Counted from the stretch's first letter, positions 1 through 10,031 are shown. The stretch: DNA of 64,000 nt from Oceanimonas pelagia (GCF_030849025.1 NZ_CP118224.1:294001-358000), one strand, 5' to 3'. Numbers and translations: made by a program. The notes: generated by a model from the sequence alone, not told the origin.

Positions 1-39
1 TTTGGCGTTGCCGGAGGCCAGTACGATTTTTTGGGTCAC
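1..39 (-). CDS. rdgB: RdgB (XTP/dITP diphosphatase), N-terminal fragment
   Basis: Only the first 13 codons lie in the window; the gene runs off the left edge. Read on the minus strand from a GTG at 37-39 they give (V/M)TQKIVLASGNAK. This matches the conserved start of the Ham1/RdgB family, whose SGN/TGN-x-x-K loop binds the nucleotide triphosphate. The enzyme removes deaminated purine nucleotides (dITP, XTP) from the pool. An AGGAG ribosome-binding site sits about 6 nt upstream of the GTG. The yggT-yggU-rdgB neighbourhood is the same as in E. coli, which supports the call despite the tiny fragment. Confidence 0.75.
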   Translation of the reverse strand, partial: MTQKIVLASGNAK

Positions 40-88
40 CTTTCGCTCCTGTGGATTACCGCGTGCGGGCATGATACCACCACAGAAA

Positions 89-254
89 CGTAAGAGGTAA
101 AGGGGAGCCGTAAGAGGAAAAATGAAATGGAAATGTAAGACGTAAAAGGGAAGACGTAAGACGAGGAGATCCATTACGTCTCACGTCTCACGTCTCACGT
201 CTCACGTCTCACGTCTCACGTCTCACGTCTCACGTCTCACGTCTCACGTCTCAC
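89..254. repeat. Heptanucleotide array (CGTCTCA family), two inverted arms
   Basis: From 176 to 254 the 7-mer ACGTCTC is repeated about 11 times with no change. The left part (about 89-167) holds a looser array of GTAAGACG/GTAAGAGG units that is roughly the reverse complement, so a long imperfect hairpin is possible. The last unit contains the TGA stop codon of the minus-strand gene that ends at 251. The array fills the gap between that gene and rdgB. No gene is seen in 40-250. Confidence 0.9.
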
Positions 255-664
255 TCGGTATAGAAGGTATGGCGAAAGCTCAGCTCGCCGCCCTGTTTGG
301 GGCCGCGAATGTCGATGGTGAACAGCACATTGTCTTCGTTGCGGTAGGGGTACTGGGCAATGTAGTAGAGTGCCTCCCCTTCGCGAATGGTCTGAAACTC
401 CAGCCGGCGCACGTTGCCCAGCAGGTTCTTGCCTTCACCGCTCAGAACCACCTGCACCGGCTTGCCGTCGGCGTCGAGCACGGCGATGTTGAGCAGGCCG
501 TTGTAGCGGCTGCGTTCAATGTTGTTGCTCTGGGCCACTTCCGGGGACAGGAAGGTGGAAGGGAAGGCGCTGTAGTGCACCGTCCAGTCGCCGATGCGGG
601 TTTCCTCGGCGAAAGCCTGAGAGGTAAACAGCAGGGCCAGAGCGGCGATCATTGCTTTGAACAT
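251..664 (-). CDS. DUF4426 domain protein, secreted
   Basis: The product is 137 aa with a clear signal peptide (residues 1-19, ending QAFA before EETR), so it is probably periplasmic. The rest matches the DUF4426 family as I recognise it: a small beta-rich protein with GDWTVHYSAFPSTFL near the mature N-terminus and a conserved FRHTFYTE-like end. No catalytic motif is visible and the function is unknown. It sits between yggU and rdgB on the same strand, a position also known from Vibrio and Aeromonas relatives, so it is probably co-transcribed with the yggS-to-yggU cluster. Its stop codon lies inside the heptamer array downstream. Confidence 0.8.
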   Translation of the reverse strand: MFKAMIAALALLFTSQAFAEETRIGDWTVHYSAFPSTFLSPEVAQSNNIERSRYNGLLNIAVLDADGKPVQVVLSGEGKNLLGNVRRLEFQTIREGEALYYIAQYPYRNEDNVLFTIDIRGPKQGGELSFRHTFYTE

Positions 665-702
665 AACGATTCCTTAATTACCAGTAGCAGTTAGTGATCA
701 GT

Positions 703-1017
703 TTAGGACGCCAGGCCGAGGAGTTCCGCCAACTCGGGCGGAATTAGAGCCGGGTGGTCAATCACCACCTTTTTGTGGCGGCTGCCATGGCCGGCCACCA
801 GTTCCGCCCGGGATTTGGCCACGCCGCATTGCCTGGCCAGCCATTTCAGCAGGTGGGCATTGGCCTTGCCGTCCACCGGCGGGGCGGTAATGGCCACCCT
901 GAGTTCATCGCCGTGCAGGCCGAGAAAGGCGTCCCGGCTGGATCTGGGCTGCAGGTAAAGACGGAGGTGCAGTTGCTGCTCATGCAGCCGCACCGCACCG
1001 GTTACAGTTGCCACCAC
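703..1017 (-). CDS. yggU: YggU, DUF167 family protein
   Basis: The product is 104 aa and covers the whole DUF167/UPF0235 fold, with the conserved segments LQPRSSRDAFLGLHGDELRVAITAPPVDG split around residues 22-50 and a KANAHLLKWLA segment after it. The biochemical role is not known. The start is a GTG at 1015-1017, inside the 3' end of yggT (16-nt overlap), which suggests translational coupling; a second GTG directly follows, so the exact start is uncertain. It belongs to the yggS-proC-yggT-yggU-rdgB cluster. Confidence 0.88.
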   Translation of the reverse strand: MVATVTGAVRLHEQQLHLRLYLQPRSSRDAFLGLHGDELRVAITAPPVDGKANAHLLKWLARQCGVAKSRAELVAGHGSRHKKVVIDHPALIPPELAELLGLAS

Positions 1018-1553
1018 AGCGGACCGAACAGATCGCCCATCAGCCAGTTCAGTGCCTGCAGGGCGATAAAGGCCACCAGTATGCTCAGATCCAGCCCGCC
1101 CATGGGCGGAATGATGCGGCGCAGCGGGGCCAGCAGGGGCTCGGTGAGCTGGTACATGACGTATTCGATCTGGCTGCGGCCCTGGCTGACCCAGCTCAGC
1201 AGGGCGCGAATGATCAGAATCCAGAACAGCATGACCCCGGCCTTTTTCAGCACGGTGATAAGCCCCACCAGCACCACGGTACTCCAGTCGGCATAGAGCA
1301 GGTTCATGGCCTTGAACAGGGCCAGCTTCACCGTGGCCACAATCAGGGCCAGCAGCACCGCCGCCATGTCGATGCCGAAAAAGCCGGGGATCACCCGGCG
1401 CAGGGGTTTGAGCACCGGATTGGTGGCCTTGACCACGAACTGGCTGAAGGGGTTGTAGAAGTCGGCACGCACCAGTTGCAGCCAGATGCGCAGCAGCACC
1501 ACCATCAGGTAGAGGTCGAAAACCGTGTTGATCAGGTAATAAGCGGTGTTCAT
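1002..1553 (-). CDS. yggT: YggT family integral membrane protein
   Basis: This 183-aa protein contains two YGGT repeats, each with paired hydrophobic helices (residues about 5-25, 60-90, 95-115, 150-175). Each repeat has a typical RIWLQL or RALLSW helix followed by NPLL/PLLAPLRRIIPPxxGLD. The family is linked to osmotic protection and, in phototrophs and Gram-positives, to membrane organisation; the role in gammaproteobacteria is not settled. An AAGGA ribosome-binding site precedes the ATG. It starts 9 nt after the proC stop codon and overlaps yggU at its 3' end. Confidence 0.9.
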   Translation of the reverse strand: MNTAYYLINTVFDLYLMVVLLRIWLQLVRADFYNPFSQFVVKATNPVLKPLRRVIPGFFGIDMAAVLLALIVATVKLALFKAMNLLYADWSTVVLVGLITVLKKAGVMLFWILIIRALLSWVSQGRSQIEYVMYQLTEPLLAPLRRIIPPMGGLDLSILVAFIALQALNWLMGDLFGPLWWQL

Positions 1554-1562
1554 GGTGCGTCC

Positions 1563-2387
1563 TTAAAGCTGGCGTTCCAGTTCCCGGGCCCGGGCCACGG
1601 CGGCGGCCATGGCATCCGCCACCAGGCGGTCGAGGCCGTTGTCGTTAAAGCGGCGAATGGCCTCGGCGGTGGTGCCGCCTTTTGAGGTAACCTGCTCGCG
1701 TAACTGGCTCAGCGACAGTTGCGGGTTGGCGGCCACCATGTTGGCAGCGCCCAGCGCGGTCTGCTGCACCAGCAGGCGGGCGTCATCGGCGGAAAAGCCG
1801 CTTTGCTCGGCCTGTCTGGCCATGGCTTCCATAAACAGAAAGAAATAGGCGGGGGCGCTGCCGGCGGCGGCAATCACCTGATTGATGCCGTCTTCCTCGT
1901 CCACCCACAGCGTCTTGCCCACCGCCTCCATCATGTGCTGGCAGTAGGCCCGATCGGCCTCGGCCACATGCGGCCGTGCATACAGGCCGGTCATGCCCAG
2001 GCCCAGCAGCGACGGGGTATTGGGCATGGTGCGTACAATGCGGGTGTGACCACCGGCCATCTGCTCCAGCCGGGCCACGGAAATGCCGGCGGCAATGGAG
2101 ATCAGCAGCTTGTCGCCGAGTGTGGCGCCGGCGGCCAGCAGCTCGCTCAGCATGGCGGCCATCATCTGGGGCTTGACCGCCAGCACCACGGCCTCGGCCT
2201 GCGTTACGGCTTCAAGGTTGTTCTGGGTGGTGCGAATGCCAAAGTCGGCGGCCAGGGCGTCGAGTTTGGGCCGGGACGGATTGGCGGCGATAATGCAGTC
2301 GGCGGGGTAGCCGGACTGGATCAGCCCGGAGATCAGGCTGCGCGACATGTTGCCCGCGCCGATAAAGGCGAGTTTTCTGTGTTCCAT
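1563..2387 (-). CDS. proC: Pyrroline-5-carboxylate reductase
   Basis: ProC reduces 1-pyrroline-5-carboxylate to L-proline with NAD(P)H, the last step of proline synthesis. The 274-aa product has an N-terminal Rossmann motif (FIGAGNMSRSL, residues about 7-17) and the C-terminal dimerisation domain signature with AAAGSAPAYFFLFMEA and TSKGGTTAEAI. I chose the ATG at 2385-2387 over a TTG one codon upstream. It begins 10 nt after yggS ends, so it is in an operon with yggS and yggT. Confidence 0.95.
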   Translation of the reverse strand: MEHRKLAFIGAGNMSRSLISGLIQSGYPADCIIAANPSRPKLDALAADFGIRTTQNNLEAVTQAEAVVLAVKPQMMAAMLSELLAAGATLGDKLLISIAAGISVARLEQMAGGHTRIVRTMPNTPSLLGLGMTGLYARPHVAEADRAYCQHMMEAVGKTLWVDEEDGINQVIAAAGSAPAYFFLFMEAMARQAEQSGFSADDARLLVQQTALGAANMVAANPQLSLSQLREQVTSKGGTTAEAIRRFNDNGLDRLVADAMAAAVARARELERQL

Positions 2388-2397
2388 CAATGATCAC

Positions 2398-3090
2398 TCA
2401 AGGGTTGCGGGAGCCGAAGATGGCAGTGCCCACCCGTACCAGGGTGGAGCCACAGGCCACTGCCAGTTCCAGATCGTTGCTCATCCCCATCGACAGGGTG
2501 TCCAGCTGGGGGTGTTTTTTCTGCATTCTATCAAAGAGATGCTTCAACTCTAGTAATTGTGCCCGCAGGGTCTCGGAATTGTCGGTTGCCTCCGGAATTG
2601 TCATCAGGCCACGCAGGCACAGGCGGGGCAGGGCGGCCACCTGCTCGGCCAGGAGCTCAGCCTCGGCGGGGGCAAGGCCCGACTTGCTGGCCTCGCCACT
2701 GACGTTGACCTGCAGACAGACATTGAGTGGGCGCATATGGGGGGGACGCTGATCGTTGAGGCGCTGAGCGATTTTCAGCCGGTCCACGGTCTGTACCCAG
2801 TCGAAATGCTCGGCCACCAGCCGGCTTTTATTGGACTGCAGCGGGCCGATAAGATGCCAGACGAGGTCGGGACAGCGCTTTTTCAGGGTGGTGATTTTAT
2901 CCACCGCTTCCTGCACGTAGTTCTCGCCAAACCAGCGCTGGCCGGCGGCCCAGGCCGCCTCCACATCCGCGGCGGGTTTGGTTTTGCTCACCGCCAGCAG
3001 GGTGATATCTTGTGAAGCACGGCCGGCCTGGGTGGCGGCCTGGGCCAGGCGGGTGTGAACGTCTTGCAAATGCTGTGCAATAGTACTCAT
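2398..3090 (-). CDS. yggS: YggS, pyridoxal phosphate homeostasis protein (PLPBP family)
   Basis: The protein is 230 aa, the usual length of this single-domain alanine-racemase-like fold. The PLP-binding lysine lies in LLAVSKTKPA (residues about 31-40), and the conserved WFGENYVQEA, HLIGPLQSNK and LSMGMSNDLE segments are present. YggS binds PLP without a known catalytic activity and keeps vitamin B6 and amino/keto acid pools in balance. It is the first gene of the minus-strand cluster. It is divergent from pilT with only 41 nt between the starts, so the two promoters must overlap. Confidence 0.95.
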   Translation of the reverse strand: MSTIAQHLQDVHTRLAQAATQAGRASQDITLLAVSKTKPAADVEAAWAAGQRWFGENYVQEAVDKITTLKKRCPDLVWHLIGPLQSNKSRLVAEHFDWVQTVDRLKIAQRLNDQRPPHMRPLNVCLQVNVSGEASKSGLAPAEAELLAEQVAALPRLCLRGLMTIPEATDNSETLRAQLLELKHLFDRMQKKHPQLDTLSMGMSNDLELAVACGSTLVRVGTAIFGSRNP

Positions 3091-3131
3091 ATGAATAAAT
3101 TCGATTCAGGCTCAAGCGACGGGGACAAAAT

Positions 3132-4166
3132 ATGGACATTACCGAATTACTGGCGTTCAGTGTAAAGCATAATGCCTCCGATCTGCACCTCTCCGCCGGC
3201 GTGCAGCCGCTGTTGCGGGTGGACGGCGAGGTGCGCAAGATCAACCTGCCGGTGCTGGATCACCGGGAGGTGCACCGGCTGGTGTACGACATCATGAATG
3301 ATCGCCAGCGCAAGGAGCTGGAAGAAAACTTCGAGGTCGACTTTTCCTTTGAGCTGCCGGGGCTGGCGCGCTTTCGGGTGAACGCCTACCACCAGGCCCG
3401 GGGCGCGGCGGCGGTATTCCGGGTGATCCCGAGCGAGGTGTGGACCCTGGAGCAGCTGGGTGGCCCGGAGATCTTTGAGCGCATTGCCGAATATTCCCGT
3501 GGCCTGGTGCTGGTCACCGGCCCCACCGGCTCGGGCAAGTCCACCACCCTGGCGGCCATGGTCAATCACATCAACGACAACTTCAACAAGCACATTCTGA
3601 CCATCGAGGATCCCATCGAATTTGTGCACGACAACAAGAAGTGCCTGGTCAACCAGCGGGAAGTGCACCGCGATACCCACTCCTTCAGCAACGCCCTGCG
3701 CTCGGCGCTGCGGGAAGATCCCGACATCATTCTGGTGGGCGAACTGCGGGATCTGGAAACCATTCGGCTGGCGCTTACCGCCGCTGAAACCGGCCACCTG
3801 GTGTTTGGCACCCTGCACACCTCGTCGGCGGCCAAGACCATCGACCGTATCATCGATGTGTTTCCCGGTGCCGAAAAAGACATGGTGCGTTCCATGCTGT
3901 CGGAGTCGCTGCGGGCGGTGATCTCCCAAAACCTGCTGAAAAAGATAAACGGCGGCCGGGTGGCGGCTCACGAGATCATGCTGGGTACCCCGGCCATTCG
4001 CAACCTGATCCGGGAAGACAAGGTGGCGCAGATGTATTCGGTGATCCAGACCGGCATGGCCCACGGCATGCAGACCATGGATCAGTCGCTGAAGCGGCTG
4101 GTGGCCGGTGGTCTGGTATCGCCCGCCGACGCCCGTGCCAAGGCGGTGGATCCCCAGAGCATCTGA
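3132..4166 (+). CDS. pilT: PilT, type IV pilus retraction ATPase
   Basis: PilT is the cytoplasmic hexameric ATPase that depolymerises type IV pili and powers twitching and DNA uptake. The 344-aa product shows an N-terminal PAS-like domain (1-100), Walker A GPTGSGKST at 130-138, the Asp box EDPIEFVH at 159-166, Walker B DIILVGELRD at 198-207 and the His box GHLVFGTLHT at 221-230. The PilT-specific AIRNLIRE motif lies near residue 290. pilU follows after 20 nt. The pilin assembly genes are elsewhere in the window (pilA-D, 27-32 kb). Confidence 0.97.
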   Translation: MDITELLAFSVKHNASDLHLSAGVQPLLRVDGEVRKINLPVLDHREVHRLVYDIMNDRQRKELEENFEVDFSFELPGLARFRVNAYHQARGAAAVFRVIPSEVWTLEQLGGPEIFERIAEYSRGLVLVTGPTGSGKSTTLAAMVNHINDNFNKHILTIEDPIEFVHDNKKCLVNQREVHRDTHSFSNALRSALREDPDIILVGELRDLETIRLALTAAETGHLVFGTLHTSSAAKTIDRIIDVFPGAEKDMVRSMLSESLRAVISQNLLKKINGGRVAAHEIMLGTPAIRNLIREDKVAQMYSVIQTGMAHGMQTMDQSLKRLVAGGLVSPADARAKAVDPQSI

Positions 4167-4186
4167 TGACTTAAGCGGAGGGAACA

Positions 4187-5296
4187 ATGGAGCTGGCTTC
4201 ATTACTGGGCAGAATGTGCGAGAGTAAGGCCTCGGACATGTACATTTCGGTGGGGGTGGCGCCCACCATCAAGAGTCAGGGCAAAATGCTGCCCATCGGC
4301 GACCACCCGCTGAGCGAGGGCGAGGCGCTGGCGCTGGTGGAATCCTGCATGACCGACGAGTGCCGGGAGCGCTTTCACCGGGAGAAAGAGGCCAACTTCG
4401 CCATTCACGACGATGAGCACGGCCGGTTCCGGGTGAGCGCCTTCTGGCAGCAGGACAAGGCCGGCATGGTGCTCAGACGCATTGAGAGCCGCATTCCCAC
4501 CTTTGAAGAGCTGTACCTGCCCGAGGTGCTGCGCGAGGTGGCCATGGCCAAGCGTGGCCTGGTGCTGTTTGTGGGCGGCACCGGCACCGGCAAGTCCACC
4601 ACCCAGGCGGCCATGATCGGCCACCGCAACCGCCATGCCGGCGGTCATATCCTCACCATTGAGGATCCGGTGGAGTTCGTGCACCAGCACGATCAGTCGA
4701 TCATTACCCAGCGGGAAGTGGGCATCGACACCGAGTCGTTCGATGCGGCCCTGAAAAGCTCGCTGCGTCAGGCGCCGGACGTGATTCTGATTGGTGAAAT
4801 CCGCTCCGAGGAAACCATGGGGTATGCGCTGTCGTTCGCCGAAACCGGCCACCTGTGCATGGCTACCCTGCACGCCAACAATGCCAACCAGGCCATTGAT
4901 CGCATCATGCACCTGGTGCCGGAAAACAAGCACCGTCAGCTGTTGTTTGATCTGTCGTTCAACCTCAAGGCCATTGTGGCCCAGCAACTTATTCCCACCC
5001 GGGACGGCAACCAGCGCCGGGGGGCCTTTGAAATATTGCTGAACACCCCCATCGTGGCCGACGTCATTCGCCAGGGCGACATGCACCGGCTCAAGGAGAT
5101 CATGGGCAAGTCCCGCGAGGCGGGCATGCAAACCTTTGATCAGGCGCTGTTTGACCTCTATACGCGCCAGCATATAGGCTACACCGAAGCCCTGGCCTAC
5201 GCCGATTCCCCCAACGATCTGCGGCTGATGATCAAGCTGCAGGGCGGCGGCGGGCTCGACTCCGGCCTGTTTGACAACGTAACCATCGAATCCTGA
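4187..5296 (+). CDS. pilU: PilU, PilT-dependent retraction ATPase
   Basis: PilU is a PilT paralogue that adds force to retraction when PilT is present. The product is 369 aa. It has Walker [10 protein letters not shown] at 130-138 (instead of PilT's GPTGSGKST), [24 protein letters not shown] and [12 protein letters not shown] boxes, and an acidic, Gly-rich C-terminal tail that PilT lacks. It has a GGAGGGAAC ribosome-binding site and is in an operon with pilT. yaaA starts only 7 nt downstream. Confidence 0.96.
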   Translation: MELASLLGRMCESKASDMYISVGVAPTIKSQGKMLPIGDHPLSEGEALALVESCMTDECRERFHREKEANFAIHDDEHGRFRVSAFWQQDKAGMVLRRIESRIPTFEELYLPEVLREVAMAKRGLVLFVGGTGTGKSTTQAAMIGHRNRHAGGHILTIEDPVEFVHQHDQSIITQREVGIDTESFDAALKSSLRQAPDVILIGEIRSEETMGYALSFAETGHLCMATLHANNANQAIDRIMHLVPENKHRQLLFDLSFNLKAIVAQQLIPTRDGNQRRGAFEILLNTPIVADVIRQGDMHRLKEIMGKSREAGMQTFDQALFDLYTRQHIGYTEALAYADSPNDLRLMIKLQGGGGLDSGLFDNVTIES

Positions 5297-5303
5297 GGAC
5301 CCT

Positions 5304-6083
5304 ATGCTGATAGTGGTGTCGCCCGCCAAGACCCTGGACTTTGATACGCCGCCGGTGATTGCCGATTACACCCGGCCCGAGTTGCTGCAACATTCGGCGG
5401 AGCTGATTGCGCGGGCCCGTGAGCTGACCCCGGCGGAGATCGGCAAGCTGATGAAGATCAGCGACAAGCTCGCCGGTCTCAACGCCGCCCGTTTTGCCGA
5501 CTGGACGCCCGAGTTCACTCCCGACAATGCCAAGCAGGCGCTGCTGGCGTTCAAGGGTGATGTCTACACCGGTCTGGACGCCGAGACCCTGAGCGCCGAC
5601 GACTTTGCCTTTGCACAGGCCCATTTGCGCATGCTGTCGGGCCTCTATGGCGTGTTGCGGCCGCTGGATCTGATGCAGCCCTACCGGCTGGAAATGGGCA
5701 CCCGGCTCGACAATGCCCGGGGTAAGGATCTGTATGCCTTCTGGGGCAATATCATCACCGACGCCCTGAACCAGGCCATGGCGGAGCAGGGCGACAACGT
5801 GCTGATCAATCTTGCCTCCAACGAGTATTTCAAGGCGGTGAAGCCCGGCCAGCTGGAAGGCCAGATAGTGACGCCGGTGTTCAAGGACTGCAAAAACGGC
5901 CAGTACAAGATCATCAGCTTCTACGCCAAGAAGGCGCGGGGCATGATGGCCAGATACATTATCGAAAACCGGCTGACCGAAGTGAGCCAGCTCACCGGTT
6001 TCGATACCGCCGGTTATTACTTCGCGGAAAGCGAGTCCAGTGCCACCGAGCTGGTGTTTAAGCGGGAAGAGCAGAATGCCTGA
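5304..6083 (+). CDS. yaaA: YaaA, peroxide stress resistance protein
   Basis: The 259-aa protein is a full-length YaaA/DUF328 member with [13 protein letters not shown] at the start and [18 protein letters not shown] and [13 protein letters not shown] signatures. In E. coli YaaA lowers free intracellular iron and protects DNA and proteins from hydrogen peroxide; it belongs to the OxyR regulon there. No OxyR site is visible here because the gene is 7 nt behind pilU and probably read from the pilT promoter. A GAGGA ribosome-binding site precedes the ATG. Confidence 0.95.
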   Translation: MLIVVSPAKTLDFDTPPVIADYTRPELLQHSAELIARARELTPAEIGKLMKISDKLAGLNAARFADWTPEFTPDNAKQALLAFKGDVYTGLDAETLSADDFAFAQAHLRMLSGLYGVLRPLDLMQPYRLEMGTRLDNARGKDLYAFWGNIITDALNQAMAEQGDNVLINLASNEYFKAVKPGQLEGQIVTPVFKDCKNGQYKIISFYAKKARGMMARYIIENRLTEVSQLTGFDTAGYYFAESESSATELVFKREEQNA

Positions 6084-6136
6084 AAAAAGTGAAAAAGGGC
6101 GGGAACCTTTGGCGCGTGGAACGGCTCTATAAGGAT

Positions 6137-6211
6137 GTGTCTACTGAGTTTCAGCAATTCCCTTTTTTGACTCTCTCTTTTGTTTGACCGGCCGGTGAGG
6201 CCGGTTTTTTT
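6137..6211 (+). ncRNA. Candidate small RNA behind an ECF-like promoter
   Basis: Downstream of yaaA, GGAACCTTT (6102-6110) and TCTATAA (6126-6132) lie 18 nt apart, as in an envelope-stress (sigma-E type) promoter with one -35 mismatch. A start near 6137 would give an RNA of about 75 nt that contains a U-rich and pyrimidine-rich middle and ends at a strong terminator (6187-6211). Layout and length are like known sigma-E sRNAs such as MicA, but there is no sequence match I can claim. The terminator may simply serve yaaA. Confidence 0.3.
6187..6211 (+). terminator. Rho-independent terminator after yaaA
   Basis: Arms ACCGGCC (6187-6193) and GGCCGGT (6199-6205) enclose a 5-nt loop and are followed by seven T residues. 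It would end the pilT-pilU-yaaA transcript or the candidate small RNA. Confidence 0.85.
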
Positions 6212-6241
6212 ATGGGCCGGGCACCGCCATTCACACGTGGC

Positions 6242-6391
6242 TTACAGCCATTGAGGGTGATAGTCGGTGCGGCGGCGGCCATGGTCTTGGCGCCGGTCGG
6301 GGTTGGCGGGCTCCCAGCGCACCAGGGCGCGCCGGTCGATGATGACGCGGCGCTGAATGCAGCGCCGCTCCTGTCCCTGATAGGTTTTCAT
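6242..6391 (-). CDS. Small basic protein, unknown function
   Basis: A 49-residue reading frame begins at an ATG at 6389-6391 with an AGGA ribosome-binding site 9-10 nt upstream; a longer version from 6424 has no such site. The peptide is unusually rich in arginine pairs: ERR, QRR, DRR, DRR and RRR blocks at near-regular spacing, ending in HPQWL. It has no signal peptide or membrane segment. It lies 50 nt behind srmB on the same strand, so the two may share a transcript. RNA binding is a guess from charge only. Confidence 0.5.
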   Translation of the reverse strand: MKTYQGQERRCIQRRVIIDRRALVRWEPANPDRRQDHGRRRTDYHPQWL

Positions 6392-6441
6392 GGGGGTGTC
6401 CTGCAGTGGCCTGCCTTTCAGCATAGCCGCGAGGGCGGTAT

Positions 6442-7740
<1,299 letters not shown>

Positions 7741-7810
7741 GTTCAATTCCGTCAGCCAAAATGGCCGAGTATTATAGGCGAACTTCCAGCAAAATACTCA
7801 CAGGATCACC

Positions 7811-8518
7811 ATGGCCGGCCGCGGTTTTACCCTCAAGCAATTTCATATCAATCACGACCGGTGCGCCATGAAAGTGGGCACCGACGGCATTCTGCTCGGG
7901 GCCTGGGCTCCCCTGGGACCAGGCCGGCGCATTCTGGATGTGGGCACCGGCTCCGGGCTGGTGGCCTTGATGCTGGCCCAGCGGGGCGGTGAGGCGGTGC
8001 ATATCACCGGGCTGGAACTGGATGAAGCGGCGGCGGGGCAGGCTGCCGACAATGTGGCGGCCTCGCCCTGGCCGGAACGGGTAAGCATAGTGCAGGGCGC
8101 GCTGCAGCAGTTTGAGGCCGCGCCCTTTGAACTGATCGTCTCCAATCCCCCCTATTTTGCGCCGGGACAACACTTTGACTGCGCCGCCCGGGCCAGTGCC
8201 CGCCACGGCGGCAGCCTGAGCCTGGCGGCCTTGTTTGCCCATTGTGAGCGGCTGCTGAGCGAGGCCGGCGAGCTGTGTCTGGTGCTGCCCTGGCAGGCGC
8301 GGGAGGAAGCCCTGCTTCACGCAGACTCAAATGGGTTGTTTTTACTGGAGCAGCAGCAGGTTGTCACGCGGGAGGGCAAAAATCCGGGTCGTTTTTTGCT
8401 ACGCTTTGGCAGGATCAAAAACTGTTTAAAGCGCGGTGAAATTGTCATAAATACTGCTGAAGGTGGATATGGCGACATATACAAAGGTCTGGTGTCGCCC
8501 TTCTACCTTAAGATGTAA
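7811..8518 (+). CDS. trmN6: tRNA1(Val) (adenine37-N6)-methyltransferase
   Basis: The enzyme (YfiC in E. coli) uses S-adenosylmethionine to methylate N6 of A37 in tRNA1-Val. The 235-aa product has the SAM-binding motif LDVGTGSGL at about 42-50 and the N6-adenine methyltransferase catalytic motif NPPYF at 112-116. The typical FKQFHI-like start appears as FTLKQFHINHDRCAMKVGTDGILLGAW. It is transcribed divergently from srmB with 70 nt between the starts. Confidence 0.93.
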   Translation: MAGRGFTLKQFHINHDRCAMKVGTDGILLGAWAPLGPGRRILDVGTGSGLVALMLAQRGGEAVHITGLELDEAAAGQAADNVAASPWPERVSIVQGALQQFEAAPFELIVSNPPYFAPGQHFDCAARASARHGGSLSLAALFAHCERLLSEAGELCLVLPWQAREEALLHADSNGLFLLEQQQVVTREGKNPGRFLLRFGRIKNCLKRGEIVINTAEGGYGDIYKGLVSPFYLKM

Positions 8519-8555
8519 ATTTTGTATTGAAGATAATTTTCACATCATTATGCTA

Positions 8556-8583
8556 CTTGGCAGCTCGCGCGCTGCCAGTTTTT
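8556..8583 (+). terminator. Terminator after trmN6
   Basis: TGGCAGC (8558-8564) and GCTGCCA (8571-8577) form a 7-bp stem with loop TCGCGC, followed by GTTTTT. It separates trmN6 from brnQ. Confidence 0.8.
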
Positions 8584-8682
8584 AGTATTTTACAAGCCGC
8601 AAACGGCAGCGCATCGTTTTGTTTGTTTTGTTAGTTTCCAAACGAAACTTTCATAATGCGCATTGCCGCCACGAGGTTTGTC

Positions 8683-9987
8683 TTGAAAAAGTCATTGTCC
8701 ACTTTCGATGTTATGGGTCTCGGATTCATGACATTCGCCTTTTTCCTCGGGGCCGGGAATATCATCTTCCCCCCCCTGGCCGGTTTCCTTGCCGGTGAAC
8801 ATCTGACCAGCGCCATGTTCGGCTTTCTGACCACGGCGGTGGGCCTGCCCCTGGCCGGCCTGGTGGCCGCGGCCCTGGCCGGCGGCGGTCTGCCGGTGAT
8901 GGGCCGTTACCTGCCGCCGCTGGCCATAACCCTGATGGGCAGCGCCATTTTCATTATTATCGGCCCGGCCTTTGCCGCGCCCCGTACCGGCCTGGTGGCT
9001 TATGAAATGGGCGTCAAACCCTTTCTCGACAACCCCGGCCAGGGCGCGCTGACCCTGTATACCCTGGTTTTTTTCGGGGTGGCGCTGCTGTTGTCCTTAA
9101 GTCAGGGCCGGTTGCTGGAAGCGGTGGGCAAGCTGCTCACCCCGCTGCTGCTGTTGCTGCTGGTAGCCCTGGCCATTGCGGTGTTTGTGAACCCGCAGGG
9201 CACGCAGCCGGCGGTGACCGAGGCCTATATGGCCCAGCCCTTTGTGAAGGGCTTTATCGAGGGTTATAACACCATGGATACATTTGCATCCCTGCTGTTT
9301 GCCATGCTGATCCTGGATGTGCTGCGCAAGAAGGGGGTGACCGAAACCCGCGCCCAGTCCCGCTACCTGATGGCGGCGGCGCTGATCGCCGCCGCCGGCC
9401 TGGGCTTTGTGTATATCTCCCTGTTTGTGCTGGGCGGCACCAGCCAGGGGGTGGTGGCGGACGCCGGCAATGGCGGCGAGATCATCAGCGCCTATGTGCT
9501 GTCGCTGTTCGGCGCGCCGGGGCTGTGGATCCTCTCGGCCATCGTCACCCTGGCCTGTCTGACCACGGCGGTGGGCCTGGTGTCCTCCTGTGCCGATTAC
9601 TTTCACAACCTGACCGGCAAGGGCAGCTACAAGGGCTGGGTGATCGGCATTGCCGCCGCCTGCATGCTGGTGGCCAATGTGGGCCTCAACACCCTGATCA
9701 GTGTGTCGGTGCCCATTCTGGTGGCCCTGTATCCGGTGGCCATCGCCCTGGTGGTGGCCACCTTCCTGCGCCCGCTGATGCGCGCCCCGGTGTTTGCCTT
9801 TCGCCTGATCATGAGTGTGGCCTTCTTCTTTGGCCTGCTCGACGGTCTGCAGGCCGCCGGCCTCGACATGAGCCTGCTCGACTTTATGCCGCTGTTTGGT
9901 GTGGGCATGGCCTGGGTGCTGCCCACCGCCATTGCCGCCCTGGTGGGCCTGGTGGGTGGCAAGGCGTCGCAGCCGGTCACGGCCTGA
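8683..9987 (+). CDS. brnQ: BrnQ, branched-chain amino acid transporter
   Basis: BrnQ (LIVCS family) brings leucine, isoleucine and valine into the cell with Na+. The protein has about 12 hydrophobic helices and the family start GLGFMTFAFFLGAGNIIFPP. The TTG at 8683-8685 is the better start: it has a GAGG site 6 nt upstream and gives the usual short basic N-terminus (KKSLSTFDVMG). An in-frame ATG at 8656 has no clear ribosome-binding site and would add nine residues. From the TTG the product is 434 aa. It is a single-gene unit with a bidirectional terminator behind it. Confidence 0.93.
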   Translation: MKKSLSTFDVMGLGFMTFAFFLGAGNIIFPPLAGFLAGEHLTSAMFGFLTTAVGLPLAGLVAAALAGGGLPVMGRYLPPLAITLMGSAIFIIIGPAFAAPRTGLVAYEMGVKPFLDNPGQGALTLYTLVFFGVALLLSLSQGRLLEAVGKLLTPLLLLLLVALAIAVFVNPQGTQPAVTEAYMAQPFVKGFIEGYNTMDTFASLLFAMLILDVLRKKGVTETRAQSRYLMAAALIAAAGLGFVYISLFVLGGTSQGVVADAGNGGEIISAYVLSLFGAPGLWILSAIVTLACLTTAVGLVSSCADYFHNLTGKGSYKGWVIGIAAACMLVANVGLNTLISVSVPILVALYPVAIALVVATFLRPLMRAPVFAFRLIMSVAFFFGLLDGLQAAGLDMSLLDFMPLFGVGMAWVLPTAIAALVGLVGGKASQPVTA

Positions 9988-10004
9988 GCCGTTGAACGGG
10001 CATG

Positions 10005-10031
10005 AAAAAAGCGGCGTTAAGCCGCTTTTTT
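10005..10031. terminator. Bidirectional terminator between brnQ and fldB
   Basis: AAAAAAGCGGC (10005-10015), loop GTTAA, GCCGCTTTTTT (10021-10031): a perfect stem with an A run on one side and a T run on the other. It fits the convergent ends of brnQ and fldB. Confidence 0.92.

Noticed and set aside
176-254. CRISPR array
   Set aside because: The 7-bp units are contiguous without spacers, and no cas gene is present. It is a simple tandem repeat.
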